Source: Streptomyces sp. Edi2 (lineage in GTDB: Bacteria > Actinomycetota > Actinomycetes > Streptomycetales > Streptomycetaceae). From it: a stretch of DNA of 64,000 bases. The stretch is from the NCBI RefSeq assembly GCF_040253635.1, contig NZ_JBEJGX010000003.1, positions 2,976,001 through 3,040,000 on the forward strand. The letters run 5' to 3'. Shown piece by piece: positions 43,104 to 53,100 of this stretch (position 1 is its first letter; every line of letters starts with the position of its first letter). The notes under the pieces were generated by a model. It was not told where the DNA came from. It was given only the letters and a program-made list of their open reading frames with translations, and did not search any database. Position numbers and translations under genes: made by a program.

Positions 43104-44423
43104 GTGCCGAAGAACCCGGCCGTCGCGGATCTGATCAAGCAGGCGTGCCAGGAACGCGGCTGGGGGCCCTCAGAGTTGGCACGCGCTCTGGGGCTGGCTG
43201 AGAGCGGCGATCCGCGTCGTCTGCAGCGGCAGCACGCCCGGCGCTGGATCGAGGGCGAACGCACCCCGGACCACTGGTGGCCCTACATCGCCCAAGTGCT
43301 GGAACTGGATCCGGAGGCGATCAACCTTCCGGAGGCCATGCCGGTGGCACTCCGCACCGATACCGTGGCCTCAGTCCTACACCTGGGAAGGAGCGACGTG
43401 GACCGCCGGAACTTCATCGTCGCATCCAGCGGATACGCCCTGTCCGCCCTCGACCTGCCCGACATGGACAGCATCACCCGCAGGACCAAAAGCGCCTCTC
43501 CCGGGAGCCTGCGCGTCGGCCGGGGCGAAGTGGCAGCGGTGCGCCACATGGTGAAGACGCTCGGCGACTCGGCCTCCGAACTCGGCGGCGGCCACGCCCG
43601 CCACCTCGCCGTCCGCTACCTCACCCAGGACGTCGCTCCCTGGCTGGAGGGCCGATTCACCGAGACCACCGGCCGCGAGCTATTCGCCGCCACCTCCCAG
43701 CTGGTGCACCTCGCGGGCTGGATGGCCCAGGACGAAGGCGACACCCCCGAACTGCGCGGGCTCGCCCAGAGCTACTACGCACACTCCTTCCGCCTGGCCG
43801 CAGAGGCCGGCGATCCGGAGCTGTCCGCCACCGCCCTGCGGGGGCTCGCCGTGCAGTGCGTCGACCTGGGCTACCGAGCCGAGGCCGTCCAGCTCGGCGA
43901 AGCCTGCGTGGACTATGGCCGCCACCTCGACAACTCGCGCGCCGTCGCCTACTACGAGGCCACCCTCGCAAACGCCGCAGCCCAGGACGACGACCGCCGC
44001 ACGGCCACCAGGCACCTCGCCATGGCCGAGACCGCTATCGGGAAGCCGGTTACCGCGAGCGGCGACTCCTGGGCAGCCCACTACTCCCCCGGCCGATGGG
44101 CCCACGAATCCGGCATGATCCTCTCCCGCCTCGGCGACCTCGACGCCGCCGAGGAGCACCTCCACCTCGCCCTCGACATCCACGGCCTCGACCGCCGCCG
44201 CACCCGCGCCATCGTCCTGGCCGACCTGGGCGGCGTACGGCTCCGCCAGGGCGATGCCGACGGCGCCCTGGTGACCTGGCGGGACTTCCTCGACTGCGCG
44301 GACGGCATCCGCTCCGTGAAGGTCCAAGCCGCCCTCCAGGACATGCGCGTCCGCCTGCGCCGGTACAGGGGAGTCCCGGAGGCCCAGGAGCTGCGCGAGC
44401 GGGCGGCCCGGTTCGCTGTTTGA
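43104..44423 (+). CDS. XRE-family regulator with tetratricopeptide-like C-terminus
   Basis: 439 residues from GTG 43104 (GGAGGG upstream). The N-terminal helix-turn-helix spans about 5-60 (ADLIKQACQERGWGPSELAR, ALGLAESGDPRRLQRQHARR, WIEGERTPDHWWP). From about 140 on it is a helical repeat domain with TPR character (AQSYYAHSFRLAAEAGDPEL, EATLANAAAQDDDRRTATRH, LADLGGVRLRQGDADGAL). Proteins of this build are common next to accessory operons in Streptomyces and may bind a peptide or small ligand. Divergence from the six-gene operon suggests it controls that operon. Confidence 0.85.
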   Translation: MPKNPAVADLIKQACQERGWGPSELARALGLAESGDPRRLQRQHARRWIEGERTPDHWWPYIAQVLELDPEAINLPEAMPVALRTDTVASVLHLGRSDVDRRNFIVASSGYALSALDLPDMDSITRRTKSASPGSLRVGRGEVAAVRHMVKTLGDSASELGGGHARHLAVRYLTQDVAPWLEGRFTETTGRELFAATSQLVHLAGWMAQDEGDTPELRGLAQSYYAHSFRLAAEAGDPELSATALRGLAVQCVDLGYRAEAVQLGEACVDYGRHLDNSRAVAYYEATLANAAAQDDDRRTATRHLAMAETAIGKPVTASGDSWAAHYSPGRWAHESGMILSRLGDLDAAEEHLHLALDIHGLDRRRTRAIVLADLGGVRLRQGDADGALVTWRDFLDCADGIRSVKVQAALQDMRVRLRRYRGVPEAQELRERAARFAV

Positions 44424-44564
44424 GTCTCATCCGGTGCTCGTGCCACGGCATCGCGCCAGACCCCGTCCGGCTCCATGCCTGGGTGCAGACTGACAACGGA
44501 GCCCCGGCCGCCGAGCCATCGTCAATGCTCGCCTACACCGCCGCCCTCACCATTGGAGCCCGCC

Positions 44565-45146
44565 ATCAGCACCAACTCTGACCCGATCCTGTGGATCGGC
44601 ACCGACACCTGCGCACTCGGCCCCTACCGCGCCGACCTCGTCGAGACGTACTGGCGCTGGGAACAGGACCCCACCCTCCTCGTCGGCTACGGCCGCCAGG
44701 CACCCGAGTCCCTCGAAGCACGCACCGAAGGCATGGCCCACCAACTCCGCGGCGAGAACATCCGATTCTCTATCTACGACCGCACCTCCGGCGAGCCCGT
44801 ACCCGGCGGAGTCGCCACCCTCCTGCCCGACCACGCCGTCCGCACCGCCGAATACATCATCATGCTCGCCCCCGAAGCCCGCGGACGAGGACTCGGCACA
44901 CAGGCCACCCGCCTGACCCTCGACTGCGCCTTCCACATCACCAACCTGCGCATGGTCTGGCTCAAGGTCCTCGCCCCGAACACAGCCGGCATCCGGGCTT
45001 AGGAGAAGGCAGGCTTCCGCACTGCCGGCAACCTCCGGGAAGCCGGGCACTGGCTCGGGCAGACATGCGACGAAGTCATCATGGATGCCGTTGCGGGAGA
45101 GTTCCAAGGCCCTTCAGTTGTTAAATCCCTACTGAGCGGCGAGTAA
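44565..45146 (+). pseudogene. GNAT-family N-acetyltransferase with amber codon and lost start
   Basis: A GNAT domain is clear: YWRWEQDPTLLVGYGRQ, AEYIIMLAPEARGRGLGTQA (acetyl-CoA loop), LRMVWLKVLAPNTAGIRA. The frame then meets TAG at 45000-45002 exactly where GNAT proteins have a conserved Tyr, and continues in the same frame with EKAGFRTAGNLREAGHW and DEVIMDAVAGEF to TAA at 45144. At the 5' end, GGAG plus six bases is followed by ATC, not ATG, before AGC ACC AAC, suggesting the start codon was also lost; otherwise a start at ATG 44475 adds 30 odd residues. Probably inactive unless the amber codon is suppressed. Confidence 0.75.
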
Positions 45147-45513
45147 GGCGTTGGTTGCGCTGTCACCGACCAGCTGTCGCTCGGCGCCGACGACCAGGCA
45201 GCGTGCTCAGGTCTGCCCTGCATGGCCGGTCTCGTCAATCGGTCCGTGAATGCAATTCCACCGCCTCTCACGTCCTGCCCGTCGTCATGACGAGGTCGGA
45301 CGGCCCTGCGGCGGTGGCGCCGGTAAGGAAGCAGGGAAGGGCAACCGGAAGCGGCATCTTAAGCCACGCCAGCTGTGCGCTGTGCGCAATTGAGCACCTT
45401 CGCCGAATCGATTCGCTTGCTCAGTGCAAAGGTTAGCGTGGCGCGTGCCCCGGCGCTGCCAGGGGCAACAGCGTCCGCCCGATGAACGATCGCGCACCCC
45501 CTCCGGAGGCATG
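45147..45513. other. 367-bp gap between two broken genes
   Basis: No gene seen. TCGTCATGACGA at 45282-45293 is a perfect 12-bp palindrome. A 10-residue frame (ATG 45482, ending as ATGA on the next start region) may be chance. The stretch is less GC-rich near 45380-45440 and may carry the promoter of the DUF4142 gene. Confidence 0.45.
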
Positions 45514-46185
45514 ATGCAATCCCATGCGCGAAATCCGAGGCCCTCATCCCGTCGTGGCCGCCTGATAGCCATTGCCGTCGCTCTCGTGGCAGTCATCGCC
45601 ACCGTGTCTGTATGACTCTCGCAGAGAAGCAGTTCCGCCGACGAGTCGGTCTCCGCGAATCTCCCGGTGTCGGGGGCCGGCCAAACCGTTCCTCGGGTGG
45701 GAAACGCAGGCGCCGTTACCGAGTTGGACAAGACGTTCCTCACCAAGGTCCCACAAGCCGGCCTATGGGAGATGCCGGCGGGCCGGCTCGCCCAGACGCA
45801 TGCGTCGAGCGAAGCCGTCAAGCGCGCGGGCATGCACGTGCTCGACGGGCACAGCAAGCTCGATCAGCTGGTCCGCGAGGACTCCGAAGCGTTGAACGTG
45901 TCGATTCCCGACCAGGCCACCGCAGAACAGCAAGGCTGGGTAGGCCAGTTGAAGAAGGCCCATGGCCGCGCCTTCGACCAGCTCTTCGTGGAACTCCTCC
46001 GGGCGTCCCACGGGAAGGTGTTCATCACCATCGGCGAAGTCCGCGCAACCACCAAGAACACCTTGGTGCGGCGACTGGCGACGCAGGCCAACAACACCGT
46101 CCAGGACCACATGGATGTCCTGGAGGACACCGGTCTCGTCACGGACGCCACCCTCGACGACGTCGCGTCGACCATTCCCAAGTGA
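45514..46185 (+). pseudogene. DUF4142 secreted protein with an in-frame TGA after the signal peptide
   Basis: ATG 45514 has GGAGG five bases upstream and encodes a typical Streptomyces signal sequence (RRGRLIAIAVALVAVIATV). TGA at 45613-45615 then interrupts the frame; the same frame continues LSQRSSSADESVSANLP into a full DUF4142 domain: VTELDKTFLTKVPQAGLWEM, RAGMHVLDGHSKLDQL, AHGRAFDQLFVELLRASHGK and VRATTKNTLVRRLATQANN, ending near 46185. DUF4142 proteins are small exported four-helix proteins with metal- or ferritin-like His residues, function unclear. Downstream starts (GTG 45667) could make the domain without export. A nonsense mutation is the simplest reading. Confidence 0.8.
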
Positions 46186-46258
46186 CCCCGGGGCCTGCTA
46201 CGGCAGATCGGAGGCCACCGCCGCAACGGCAGGTGCCGCCCTTGGCAGACCGCCCTGC

Positions 46259-47557
46259 TCAGACGAAGGCGAAGTAGCGCAGCCACACGTACAGGAGCGA
46301 CAGTGCCACCGTCGCCGCCGTGACGATCAGGCCGTACTTGGTGAACTGCCAGAAGGAGATGGGCTGGCGGTTGCGTTCGGCGATGCCGAGGACGACCACG
46401 TTGGCGGAGGCTCCGATGGCGGTGGCGTTGCCGCCGAGGTCGGCGCCGAGGGCGAGGGCCCACCACATGACGTGGTCGCTTCCGCCGCCCATGTTGTGAA
46501 CCAGGTCGCTGGTGATGGGGGCCATGGTCGCGACGTACGGGATGTTGTCGACGACGCCGGAGAGGACGGCGGAGGCGCTCAGCAACGTCATGGAGCCGGC
46601 GAGTTCGTTGGATCCGATGAGGTGGGCCAGGCCCTTGGAGATCTCGTTGATGACGCCGGTGTCGATCAGGCCACCGATCATGACGAAGAGCCCGGCGAAG
46701 AAGGCCAGGGTGGGCCACTCCACCTCGGCAAGTACGTCGCCGGTCTCGGCGGAGGAGATGGCGACGAGCAGGCCGGCGCCGAGCAGGGCGACGATGCTGG
46801 GCGCGTAGTGCAGGACCGGGTGCAGGACGAAGCCGGCCACCACCAGGGCGAGCACGATCAGGCCCTGGATCAGCAAGCGTGAGTCCTTGATGGCCTCGCG
46901 CTCCTCCAGCGCCATGATCTCAGCTGCCCGGTCCTCGTTGTAGACGAAGGTCTTGCGGAACATGACCCGGCACAGGGCAACGAGGACGGCGATCAGTACC
47001 GCCGAGAGGGGGGCGAGATGGACGAGGAAGTCGTTGAAGGTGAGGCCGGCCCGGCTGGCGATGATGATGTTGGGCGGGTCGCCGACCAGGGTCGCTATGC
47101 CGCCGATGTTGGAGGCCAGGACTTCGGCGATGAGGAACGGCGCGGCGGGCAGGGCGAGGCGTTCGCAGACGAGCAGGGTGACGGGCGCGATCAGCAGGAC
47201 CGTCGTGACGTTGTCGAGGAGCGCCGAAGCCATGGCGGTGATGACGACGAGCATGGCCATGACCCGGAACGGTTTGGCGCGGGCCCGTTTGACCGACCAG
47301 ATCGCCAGGTACTCGAACAGGCCGGTCTTCTTCAGCACACCGACGATCATCATCATGCCCATGAGCAGGAAGATGACGTTCCAGTCGATGCCGGACTCCG
47401 CGGAGTAGAACGCCGACGCATCGTCGGTCGCCCCGATCACCAGCATCAGCCCTGCGCCGCCGAGGGCCACGGCGACGCGGTGGATCTTCTCGCTGATGAT
47501 CAGGGCGTAGGCGCCGACGAACACGACGATAGCCGCCCAGCTGTGCCAGTTGTTCAC
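46259..47557 (-). CDS. NhaD/ArsB-type (SLC13-like) ion transporter
   Basis: 432 residues from GTG 47557 with GGAGG just upstream. About 11-12 membrane helices. Conserved IT-superfamily sections: LLDNVTTVLLIAPVTLL, LIAEVLASNIGGIATLVGDP then PNIII, and the repeat-related GVVDNIPYVATMAPI and LGADLGGNATAIGASANVVV. The DNVTT and GDPPN motifs are those of NhaD Na+/H+ antiporters and ArsB/P-protein relatives. Likely a sodium or organic-anion extruder. It follows a CPA antiporter gene on the same strand by 55 bases, so they may form one transcript. Confidence 0.9.
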   Translation of the reverse strand: MNNWHSWAAIVVFVGAYALIISEKIHRVAVALGGAGLMLVIGATDDASAFYSAESGIDWNVIFLLMGMMMIVGVLKKTGLFEYLAIWSVKRARAKPFRVMAMLVVITAMASALLDNVTTVLLIAPVTLLVCERLALPAAPFLIAEVLASNIGGIATLVGDPPNIIIASRAGLTFNDFLVHLAPLSAVLIAVLVALCRVMFRKTFVYNEDRAAEIMALEEREAIKDSRLLIQGLIVLALVVAGFVLHPVLHYAPSIVALLGAGLLVAISSAETGDVLAEVEWPTLAFFAGLFVMIGGLIDTGVINEISKGLAHLIGSNELAGSMTLLSASAVLSGVVDNIPYVATMAPITSDLVHNMGGGSDHVMWWALALGADLGGNATAIGASANVVVLGIAERNRQPISFWQFTKYGLIVTAATVALSLLYVWLRYFAFV

Positions 47558-47612
47558 GATCCTCCGATGAAAGGTTTCGGCCCCGGGCCCTCACGGCCCG
47601 GGCGGGGTGTCG

Positions 47613-48860
47613 TCAGCTGGGCGCACCGGCGCGAGTCTCCTTGGTGAGCGCGTGCGGGGCCGCGCCCTCGTGAGCGGCGGGGATCGCGGCCAGGTCGTCG
47701 ACGTGGAAGGCGCGGGCGATCGGTACGTCCGTGGAGCTGTGGGCGGTGATCGAGAAGGCGATGCACACGGCGATGAGCGTGAATGCCTTCTCGGCCTGGG
47801 GGATGCCGGACTGGAGCACCAGCAGGCCGTAGACCACCGACGCGAAGCCCTTCGGGCCGAACCAGGCGGCCACCAGCTTCTCCCGGCGGGGGAAGCGTGC
47901 GCCGAGCAGTGAGATCAGCAGCGAGGCCGGGCGGATGAGGACGATCGCCAGTACCACGGCCGCGTAGCCGCCCCAGGACAAGGCGCTGAAGAGCTGCGGC
48001 GTCAGCAGCGCGCCGAAGACCAGCAGCGCCGCGAACTTCGCCAGCTCCGCCAGTGCCTCGCCGAGCGGTTCGAAGGACCGCCTGGCCTCGGGCGAGACGT
48101 GGGCCAGGACCGCGCCGGCCGAGAATGCGGCCAGGTAGGGGTTGGCGTGGGTCAGGTGGCAGGTCGCGTAGAGGATGATGCTGGCGGCCAGCGGCAGCAA
48201 CGGCTGGAGTTTCGGCTCGGCGCCCAGCAGCCGGAAGCGTACGAGGCCGCCCACGACCAGGGGCAGTGTGATCCCGATGGCCAGGCCGAGCGCCAGCTCC
48301 AGCGTGATGGTGGCGAGCGATGCCTCCGCGCTGCCGGCCGTCGGGCCCGCAGCGGCGATGAGGACGAGGACGACGGGGAGGGCGAGGCCGTCGTTGATGC
48401 CGCTCTCCACGTTCAGCAGTTGCCGGAGTTTGGCGGGGACTTCGCTCCGCCCGACGATCGCCGAGGCGAATACTGGGTCGGTGGGTGCGAGGACCGCGCC
48501 CACCAGGAAGGACGTCGTCCAGTCCAGACCCGCAAGGTAGTGGGTGATCAGTGCCATGAAGACGAACGCGAGCGGCATGCCCAGGCCCAGTGCGCGAGCG
48601 GGGCTCTTCCAGTTGGCCCGCGGCTTGGGCAGCGAGACGTGCATGCCGTCGGTGAAGAGCACCGCGAAGAGCGCCAGGTCGGCCGTGACGGACACGATCT
48701 CGCTGTCGGGGGTTATGTGGATCAGCCCCAGGAAGCCGTCGCTGACGAGGGCACCGCCGAGGAGGAAGAGCAAGGACGTGGAGAGCACCGTGCGTGCCGC
48801 CAATCCCGACAGCAACACCGCCACCAGCAGTGCGGCGCCGAACACCACTACGAGCACCAT
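47613..48860 (-). CDS. CPA1-type cation/proton antiporter
   Basis: 415 residues from ATG 48860. About 12 helices with CPA motifs: ALFAVLFTDGMHVSLP, LVGAVLAPTDPVFASAIVG (the conserved T-D-P segment), LLNVESGINDGLALPVVLVL (the N-D or D-D ion site) and AWFGPKGFASVVYGLLVL. It should exchange Na+ or K+ for protons across the cell membrane. The C-terminal 35 residues are a short cytoplasmic tail with no TrkA domain. First of two tandem antiporter-type genes on this strand. Confidence 0.92.
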   Translation of the reverse strand: MVLVVVFGAALLVAVLLSGLAARTVLSTSLLFLLGGALVSDGFLGLIHITPDSEIVSVTADLALFAVLFTDGMHVSLPKPRANWKSPARALGLGMPLAFVFMALITHYLAGLDWTTSFLVGAVLAPTDPVFASAIVGRSEVPAKLRQLLNVESGINDGLALPVVLVLIAAAGPTAGSAEASLATITLELALGLAIGITLPLVVGGLVRFRLLGAEPKLQPLLPLAASIILYATCHLTHANPYLAAFSAGAVLAHVSPEARRSFEPLGEALAELAKFAALLVFGALLTPQLFSALSWGGYAAVVLAIVLIRPASLLISLLGARFPRREKLVAAWFGPKGFASVVYGLLVLQSGIPQAEKAFTLIAVCIAFSITAHSSTDVPIARAFHVDDLAAIPAAHEGAAPHALTKETRAGAPS

Positions 48861-49165
48861 GACGAAAGCCCCCGATCGGAAGAGAGAGTGATCCCCTGCT
48901 CGCCGACCAGACTTCCCGGCACACCGTGCGGAAGCTTACCGATTCTTGATGAGTCTTTGACAGATTACTAACGGGCACCCTGGGGGACGGGAATGTTGCC
49001 GGGCTCCGGCAGTGGCGAGACATCGCCGGCCCAGCCGTTGCAGGCCCCGAACGGCCCATTCCCCACCCGCTCCGGCGGCGGTCGGCAAGAGCTGGGCCTA
49101 GGCTCACGATCAGGTGCGCCGGGAAGTCTGGTCGGCAATGAGCCCGCCCCTGCCCTGGAGCCCGG
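48861..49165. promoter_or_regulatory. 305-bp divergent region, antiporter / STAS genes
   Basis: No gene seen. An unusually AT-rich patch (about 48938-48970, TTGATGAGTCTTTGACAGAT then TACTAACG) is the likely promoter area for one or both sides. A GGAG site at about 49156 serves the STAS start. Confidence 0.45.
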
Positions 49166-49609
49166 ATGCCGGACGACTTCCCCGCTCACGAGCACCACGA
49201 GCATCGCGGACTGCCGTGGTCGGACAGCCGTCTGCTGCATCCGTTCCGTCACCGCGGCGGCGGGGCCACCTCCAGCCCGGACCACGTCATCGTGCGGCTG
49301 CCCAGGGAGGTCACGGTCGAGAACGCCGAGCGCATCCGGAAGAACCTCCAGAAGGTCCTCAGCTCCGGTCCCGCTGTCCTGGAAGTCGACCTCAGCCGGG
49401 TCACGCACCTCGACAGCGTTGGCGGGGCGGTGTTCATCACGGCGTCCAGATTGGCGTGGCAGCACGGTACGCGGGTGATTGCCACCCACGCCGGGTCTCA
49501 GGTGCGCCGCGCCCTTGGCCAGCTGGGGCTGAGGCGTGTCATCGACGTGTATGAAGGCAGCGACCCCGGCAGGGCTCCCGGTCGCCGGTCAGGAGGCGGC
49601 GAGCAGTAG
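49166..49609 (+). CDS. STAS-domain protein (anti-anti-sigma type)
   Basis: 147 residues from ATG 49166. After a His-rich N-terminus (PAHEHHEHRG) the STAS fold reads DHVIVRLPREVTVENAERIR, VLEVDLSRVTHLDSVGGAVF, ITASRLAW, VIATHAGSQVRRALGQLGL. The D-S-V-G segment is where SpoIIAA-like antagonists carry the phosphorylated Ser; here the Ser precedes V-G-G. It may bind an anti-sigma kinase encoded elsewhere. The 3' end overlaps the convergent CBS gene by 21 bases. Confidence 0.86.
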   Translation: MPDDFPAHEHHEHRGLPWSDSRLLHPFRHRGGGATSSPDHVIVRLPREVTVENAERIRKNLQKVLSSGPAVLEVDLSRVTHLDSVGGAVFITASRLAWQHGTRVIATHAGSQVRRALGQLGLRRVIDVYEGSDPGRAPGRRSGGGEQ

Positions 49610-50050
49610 CCGCTCCAGCAGATGGGAGGCGGTGATCACACCGAGCAGCCGCACGCCGCTCTCGTCCTTGTCCACGACCGCCACGAGCGGACTGCGGACC
49701 TGCGCCATCAACGCCGCGACCTCCAGAGCCGTGTCGTCAGGCGACGCAACCGGCGGCGTGGGCGCCGACCTCGACAGGCATTCCCGTACGGTACGGCCTG
49801 CCAAAGCCTGGCACAGCCGGTCCGCGTGGCGTTCGTCCACCACCGCGGCGAGCGTCGGGTCCTCCACCACATAACCGGGCACCAGGACCTTGACCATCTG
49901 GGAGGCCGGCAGGATCGCCGCCGGGGCACCCTTCTCGTCCACCACCAGCAGGCCGGGCAGCCGGTGTTCGGCCATCAGCCGGGCCGCGTCCAGGGCCTCG
50001 CTGTCGAGGCTGACCGTCTCGTATTCCACCGCCAGGTCACGTGCGCGCAC
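49589..50050 (-). CDS. Tandem CBS-domain protein
   Basis: 153 residues from GTG 50050 with AGGAG six bases upstream. Two CBS repeats: LAVEYETVSLDSEALDAARL, MAEHRLPGLLVVDEKGAPAA, and ASPDDTALEVAALMAQVRSP then LVAVVDKDESGVRLLGVITA. A Bateman pair that probably binds an adenine nucleotide and works as a soluble regulatory subunit. It converges on and overlaps the STAS gene. The AAA ATPase gene upstream on the same strand ends at 50200. Confidence 0.88.
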   Translation of the reverse strand: MRARDLAVEYETVSLDSEALDAARLMAEHRLPGLLVVDEKGAPAAILPASQMVKVLVPGYVVEDPTLAAVVDERHADRLCQALAGRTVRECLSRSAPTPPVASPDDTALEVAALMAQVRSPLVAVVDKDESGVRLLGVITASHLLERLLLAAS

Positions 50051-50199
50051 GATCGGCTCCTGTCTCGCCCTGAGGTGCCGGCCTTCGGCGTCACGGGAGT
50101 GGCGCCCGGACGGCACTGGGCACGATACAACCGGCTGGACCGGACGGGACCACGAGGCGGAGCGCTCGCAGGCCGTGCCACACCCCGAAGGCAATGCAC

Positions 50200-53100
50200 T
50201 CATTCGGCGTGCGGCTTGGACGCGTGCCGGGCCGTGGGGTTGGCCACCAGGTGGCGGGGGTCGGCGGCACGGGTGATGGCGGATTCGACGGCGGCGATCC
50301 GGTCGGCGAGGAGCCCGAGGGCGGCGACGGCGCGGACGACCGGGTCGTCCTCCGTGCCGCCGAGCTTCTGGGCGCGGACGTAGGCGGACTTCAGCTCCGC
50401 CCAGCGGACCGACTGTCCGGGGGTGAGGGTGTCACGCAGTTCGGCCAGTTTCAGCAGGTTGGCCTCGGCTCCGGTGGTGAGGGTCTGGGCCTCGGCCGTG
50501 TAGTGGTCACCGATGACGGCGGCGAGTTCGTCCTCGTTCATGACCGGCTGGATGCGTTGGGCGATCTTGGTCATATTGCGGTAGGAGCCCTGGAGCTGGA
50601 AGGGCGGTTCGGTCCGGGTGGCGTCAGTCTGCGCCGCGGAGGTGATGGATGCGTTGTTGACCGCCAGGACGGTGGCGCGGGCGGTGAGCAGGTGCCGTAG
50701 TGCGGCGGTGATGCGGTCCAGTTCGGCGGGGGCGTAGGGGTGTGTGAGCTGGTCGGCGCGGGCGGTGGGGTCGTCGGCGGCGAGTCGGATGAGGATGTCG
50801 AGGTCGTCGCGGTTGCGGCCGGCGAGTGGAGCCAGCACGGGGTTCGCGGTGAGGGTGTTCTCGATGAAGCTGAGGGCAAAGACCTCCTCTTTGCCGGTCA
50901 GGACGTCGCCCAGGTTCCAGACGTCGGCTCGGTTGGCGAGCATGTCGGGGACCTGGAAGCGACCGCCGGACTCGGTGTAGGGGTTGCCTGCCATGCAGAC
51001 CGCGAAGCGCTTGCCGCGCAGGTCGTAGGTGCGGGGCTCGCCGTCCCAGACCCCGTCAATGCGGCGGGTGGCGTCGCACAGCGGGATGAACTTCTGGAGC
51101 AGCTCGGGTGCGGTGTGCTGGATGTCGTCCAGGTAGAGGAGCGTGTTGTTGCCCGCCGCGAGGGCGAAGTTGATCTTTTCGATCTCCTGACGGGCAGTGG
51201 CGTTCGGAGTCTCGGCCGGGTCCAGGGAGGTGACGGTGTGGCCGAGTGCCGGGCCGTTGGCCTTGACAAGGACGAGGCCGAGGCGGTCGGCGACGTACTC
51301 CATGAGCGTCGTCTTGCCGTATCCGGGCGGGGAAATGAGCAGGAGCAGGCCGCCGGTGTCGGTGAGCTTGGCCTCGCCCGTGGTGCCGAGTTGCTTGGCA
51401 AGGTTGTCGCCGATGAGGGGGAGGTACACCTCGTCGATGAGCCGGTTGCGGACGAAGGACGACATCACCCGAGGCCGGTAGGAGTCCAGGTGGAGCCGTG
51501 AGCGCTCGGCCGCCACCAGGGCGGTGCGCCGGCGCTGGTAGGCGCGGTGGCCGGGGATGTCGTGGGTACGGAAGTCGATGGTGCGGGCGAGGAATTCGTC
51601 GATACGGATCGTGATCGCGCGGCGGGTGATCCGTGGATGGGTGCCGAGCAGTCCCTCGACGGTCTCGGTCAGCGGTGTTTCGGACTCGTAGCGCGTCAGG
51701 TCCGGGCAGAGCTCCGCGGCCACGGCCTCGGCCAGGTCACCGGCGGTGATGTCGGTGCCGGTGGCGGCGGTGTACGAGGAGAGCCACGCCTTGACCAGCT
51801 GGCGTCGTGCGGCGAGGTCGTCGAGGATGGCCAGGTCCTCGTCGTAGGCCGAAGTGCCCACCGTGCGGCGGAATTTGTCGAGCAGTGTGCGGGCGCCTGC
51901 GCTGAGGACGAACCCGTCGGGACCGGAGGTCAGCTCGTCGAAGAGGTACGCGGCGGCGGACGCTGCCTCGTCCCCGCCGATCGCGGTGGCGAGTTCCGCC
52001 TGGAATTCGGCGATCGCCGGGGCCAGGCCGAACGTCTCACGGGCGCGGGCGAGCGAGACCGCGCGACGGGCCCAGACTTCGCGGGCCTCGGCGGCCGTCC
52101 CGTGCGCCCAGAAGAGCTGAGCGGCGGCACGGGCCGCGGGCTGGTGGCGCAACAGGCCCGCGCCGTTGTGCAGTCGGAGCAGCACGGCCAGGATCGCGGT
52201 GGCATCGTGGTCGTGGATGCCGCGTTCGTAGCCCTCGTCGTACGCCTCCTCCGCGGCCTGTCGTACGAGGGCGGGCAGGTCGGCCGCCGCGAGGGCCGCC
52301 GGGCCGTGCTCGTCCAGGAGCCGGGCGGCGAGGTGTTCGGCGCGGTAGACCTCGGGCGACTCCGAGGGCAGGAGCCGGCCCCAGTACGGGCGGGTGGCGG
52401 CGAAATCCGGGTCGGTGACCGGGGAGCGGTAGTCGGTGCCGGCCAGGGCGAAGGCGAGGCCGTCGCCCTGAGGGACCAGGGTCAGGTCGAGGGGCTGGGT
52501 GTTGACGGCGAAGCGGTGGTGGCCCAGGCGGATGGTCCGGCCGTCGTCGGCGTAGAGGTCGGTGCGGTCCCGCAGGGCGCGGGATGCCTCCTGGCGGGCG
52601 GCCTTCAGGCGGCCCTCCAACTCCTCCGCCCGTACCTGGTCGCCGAGTTCACGCAGTTCCTTGGCTATGCCGCGGGCCTTGGCCACCATCGGGTCGGAGG
52701 CGAAGTAGGTGGCGACCGCGTCGGCGTCGGCGAGCGTGGCGGCCCGGCGGGCCACGGTCTCCAGGACCCGGGCCGCCGAGGCCGCGAGCTGTTCGGCGCG
52801 CCGGGAGCGTGCATCGGCGAGCGTCTGCTTGCGGGCGGAGAACGCCTCGTAGACCTCGGTGCGCTTGTCCGTCAGCTCGCCGAGGAAGTCGTCGAACTCG
52901 GCGAAGCGGGACTCCAGGTCCTCCAGTCGTACGAGCATGCGGGCCAGCTGCTCGTCGCACGCCTCCGGGGTGTCCGCGACGGCGAGCGCGCCGGTGACGG
53001 CCTGGCCCAGCAGGGCGAACTCGGCGGCGAACTCGGCGCGGCCCTCGTGGTCGAGGAGTTCGCGGCGGTGGGCATCGAGCGTGGCGCGGGCGCGGTTGGC

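Noticed and set aside
45482..45514. A ten-residue regulatory leader peptide before the DUF4142 gene
   Set aside because: The overlap with the next start region is suggestive, but the frame is too short and lacks attenuator features, so chance is the better explanation.
44400..46260. attR copy of the tRNA-Arg 3' end at the right edge of the accessory region
   Set aside because: Reading for GGTTCGAGTCCTGC and its flanks up to the window end found no convincing match; the element end may be outside the window or decayed.
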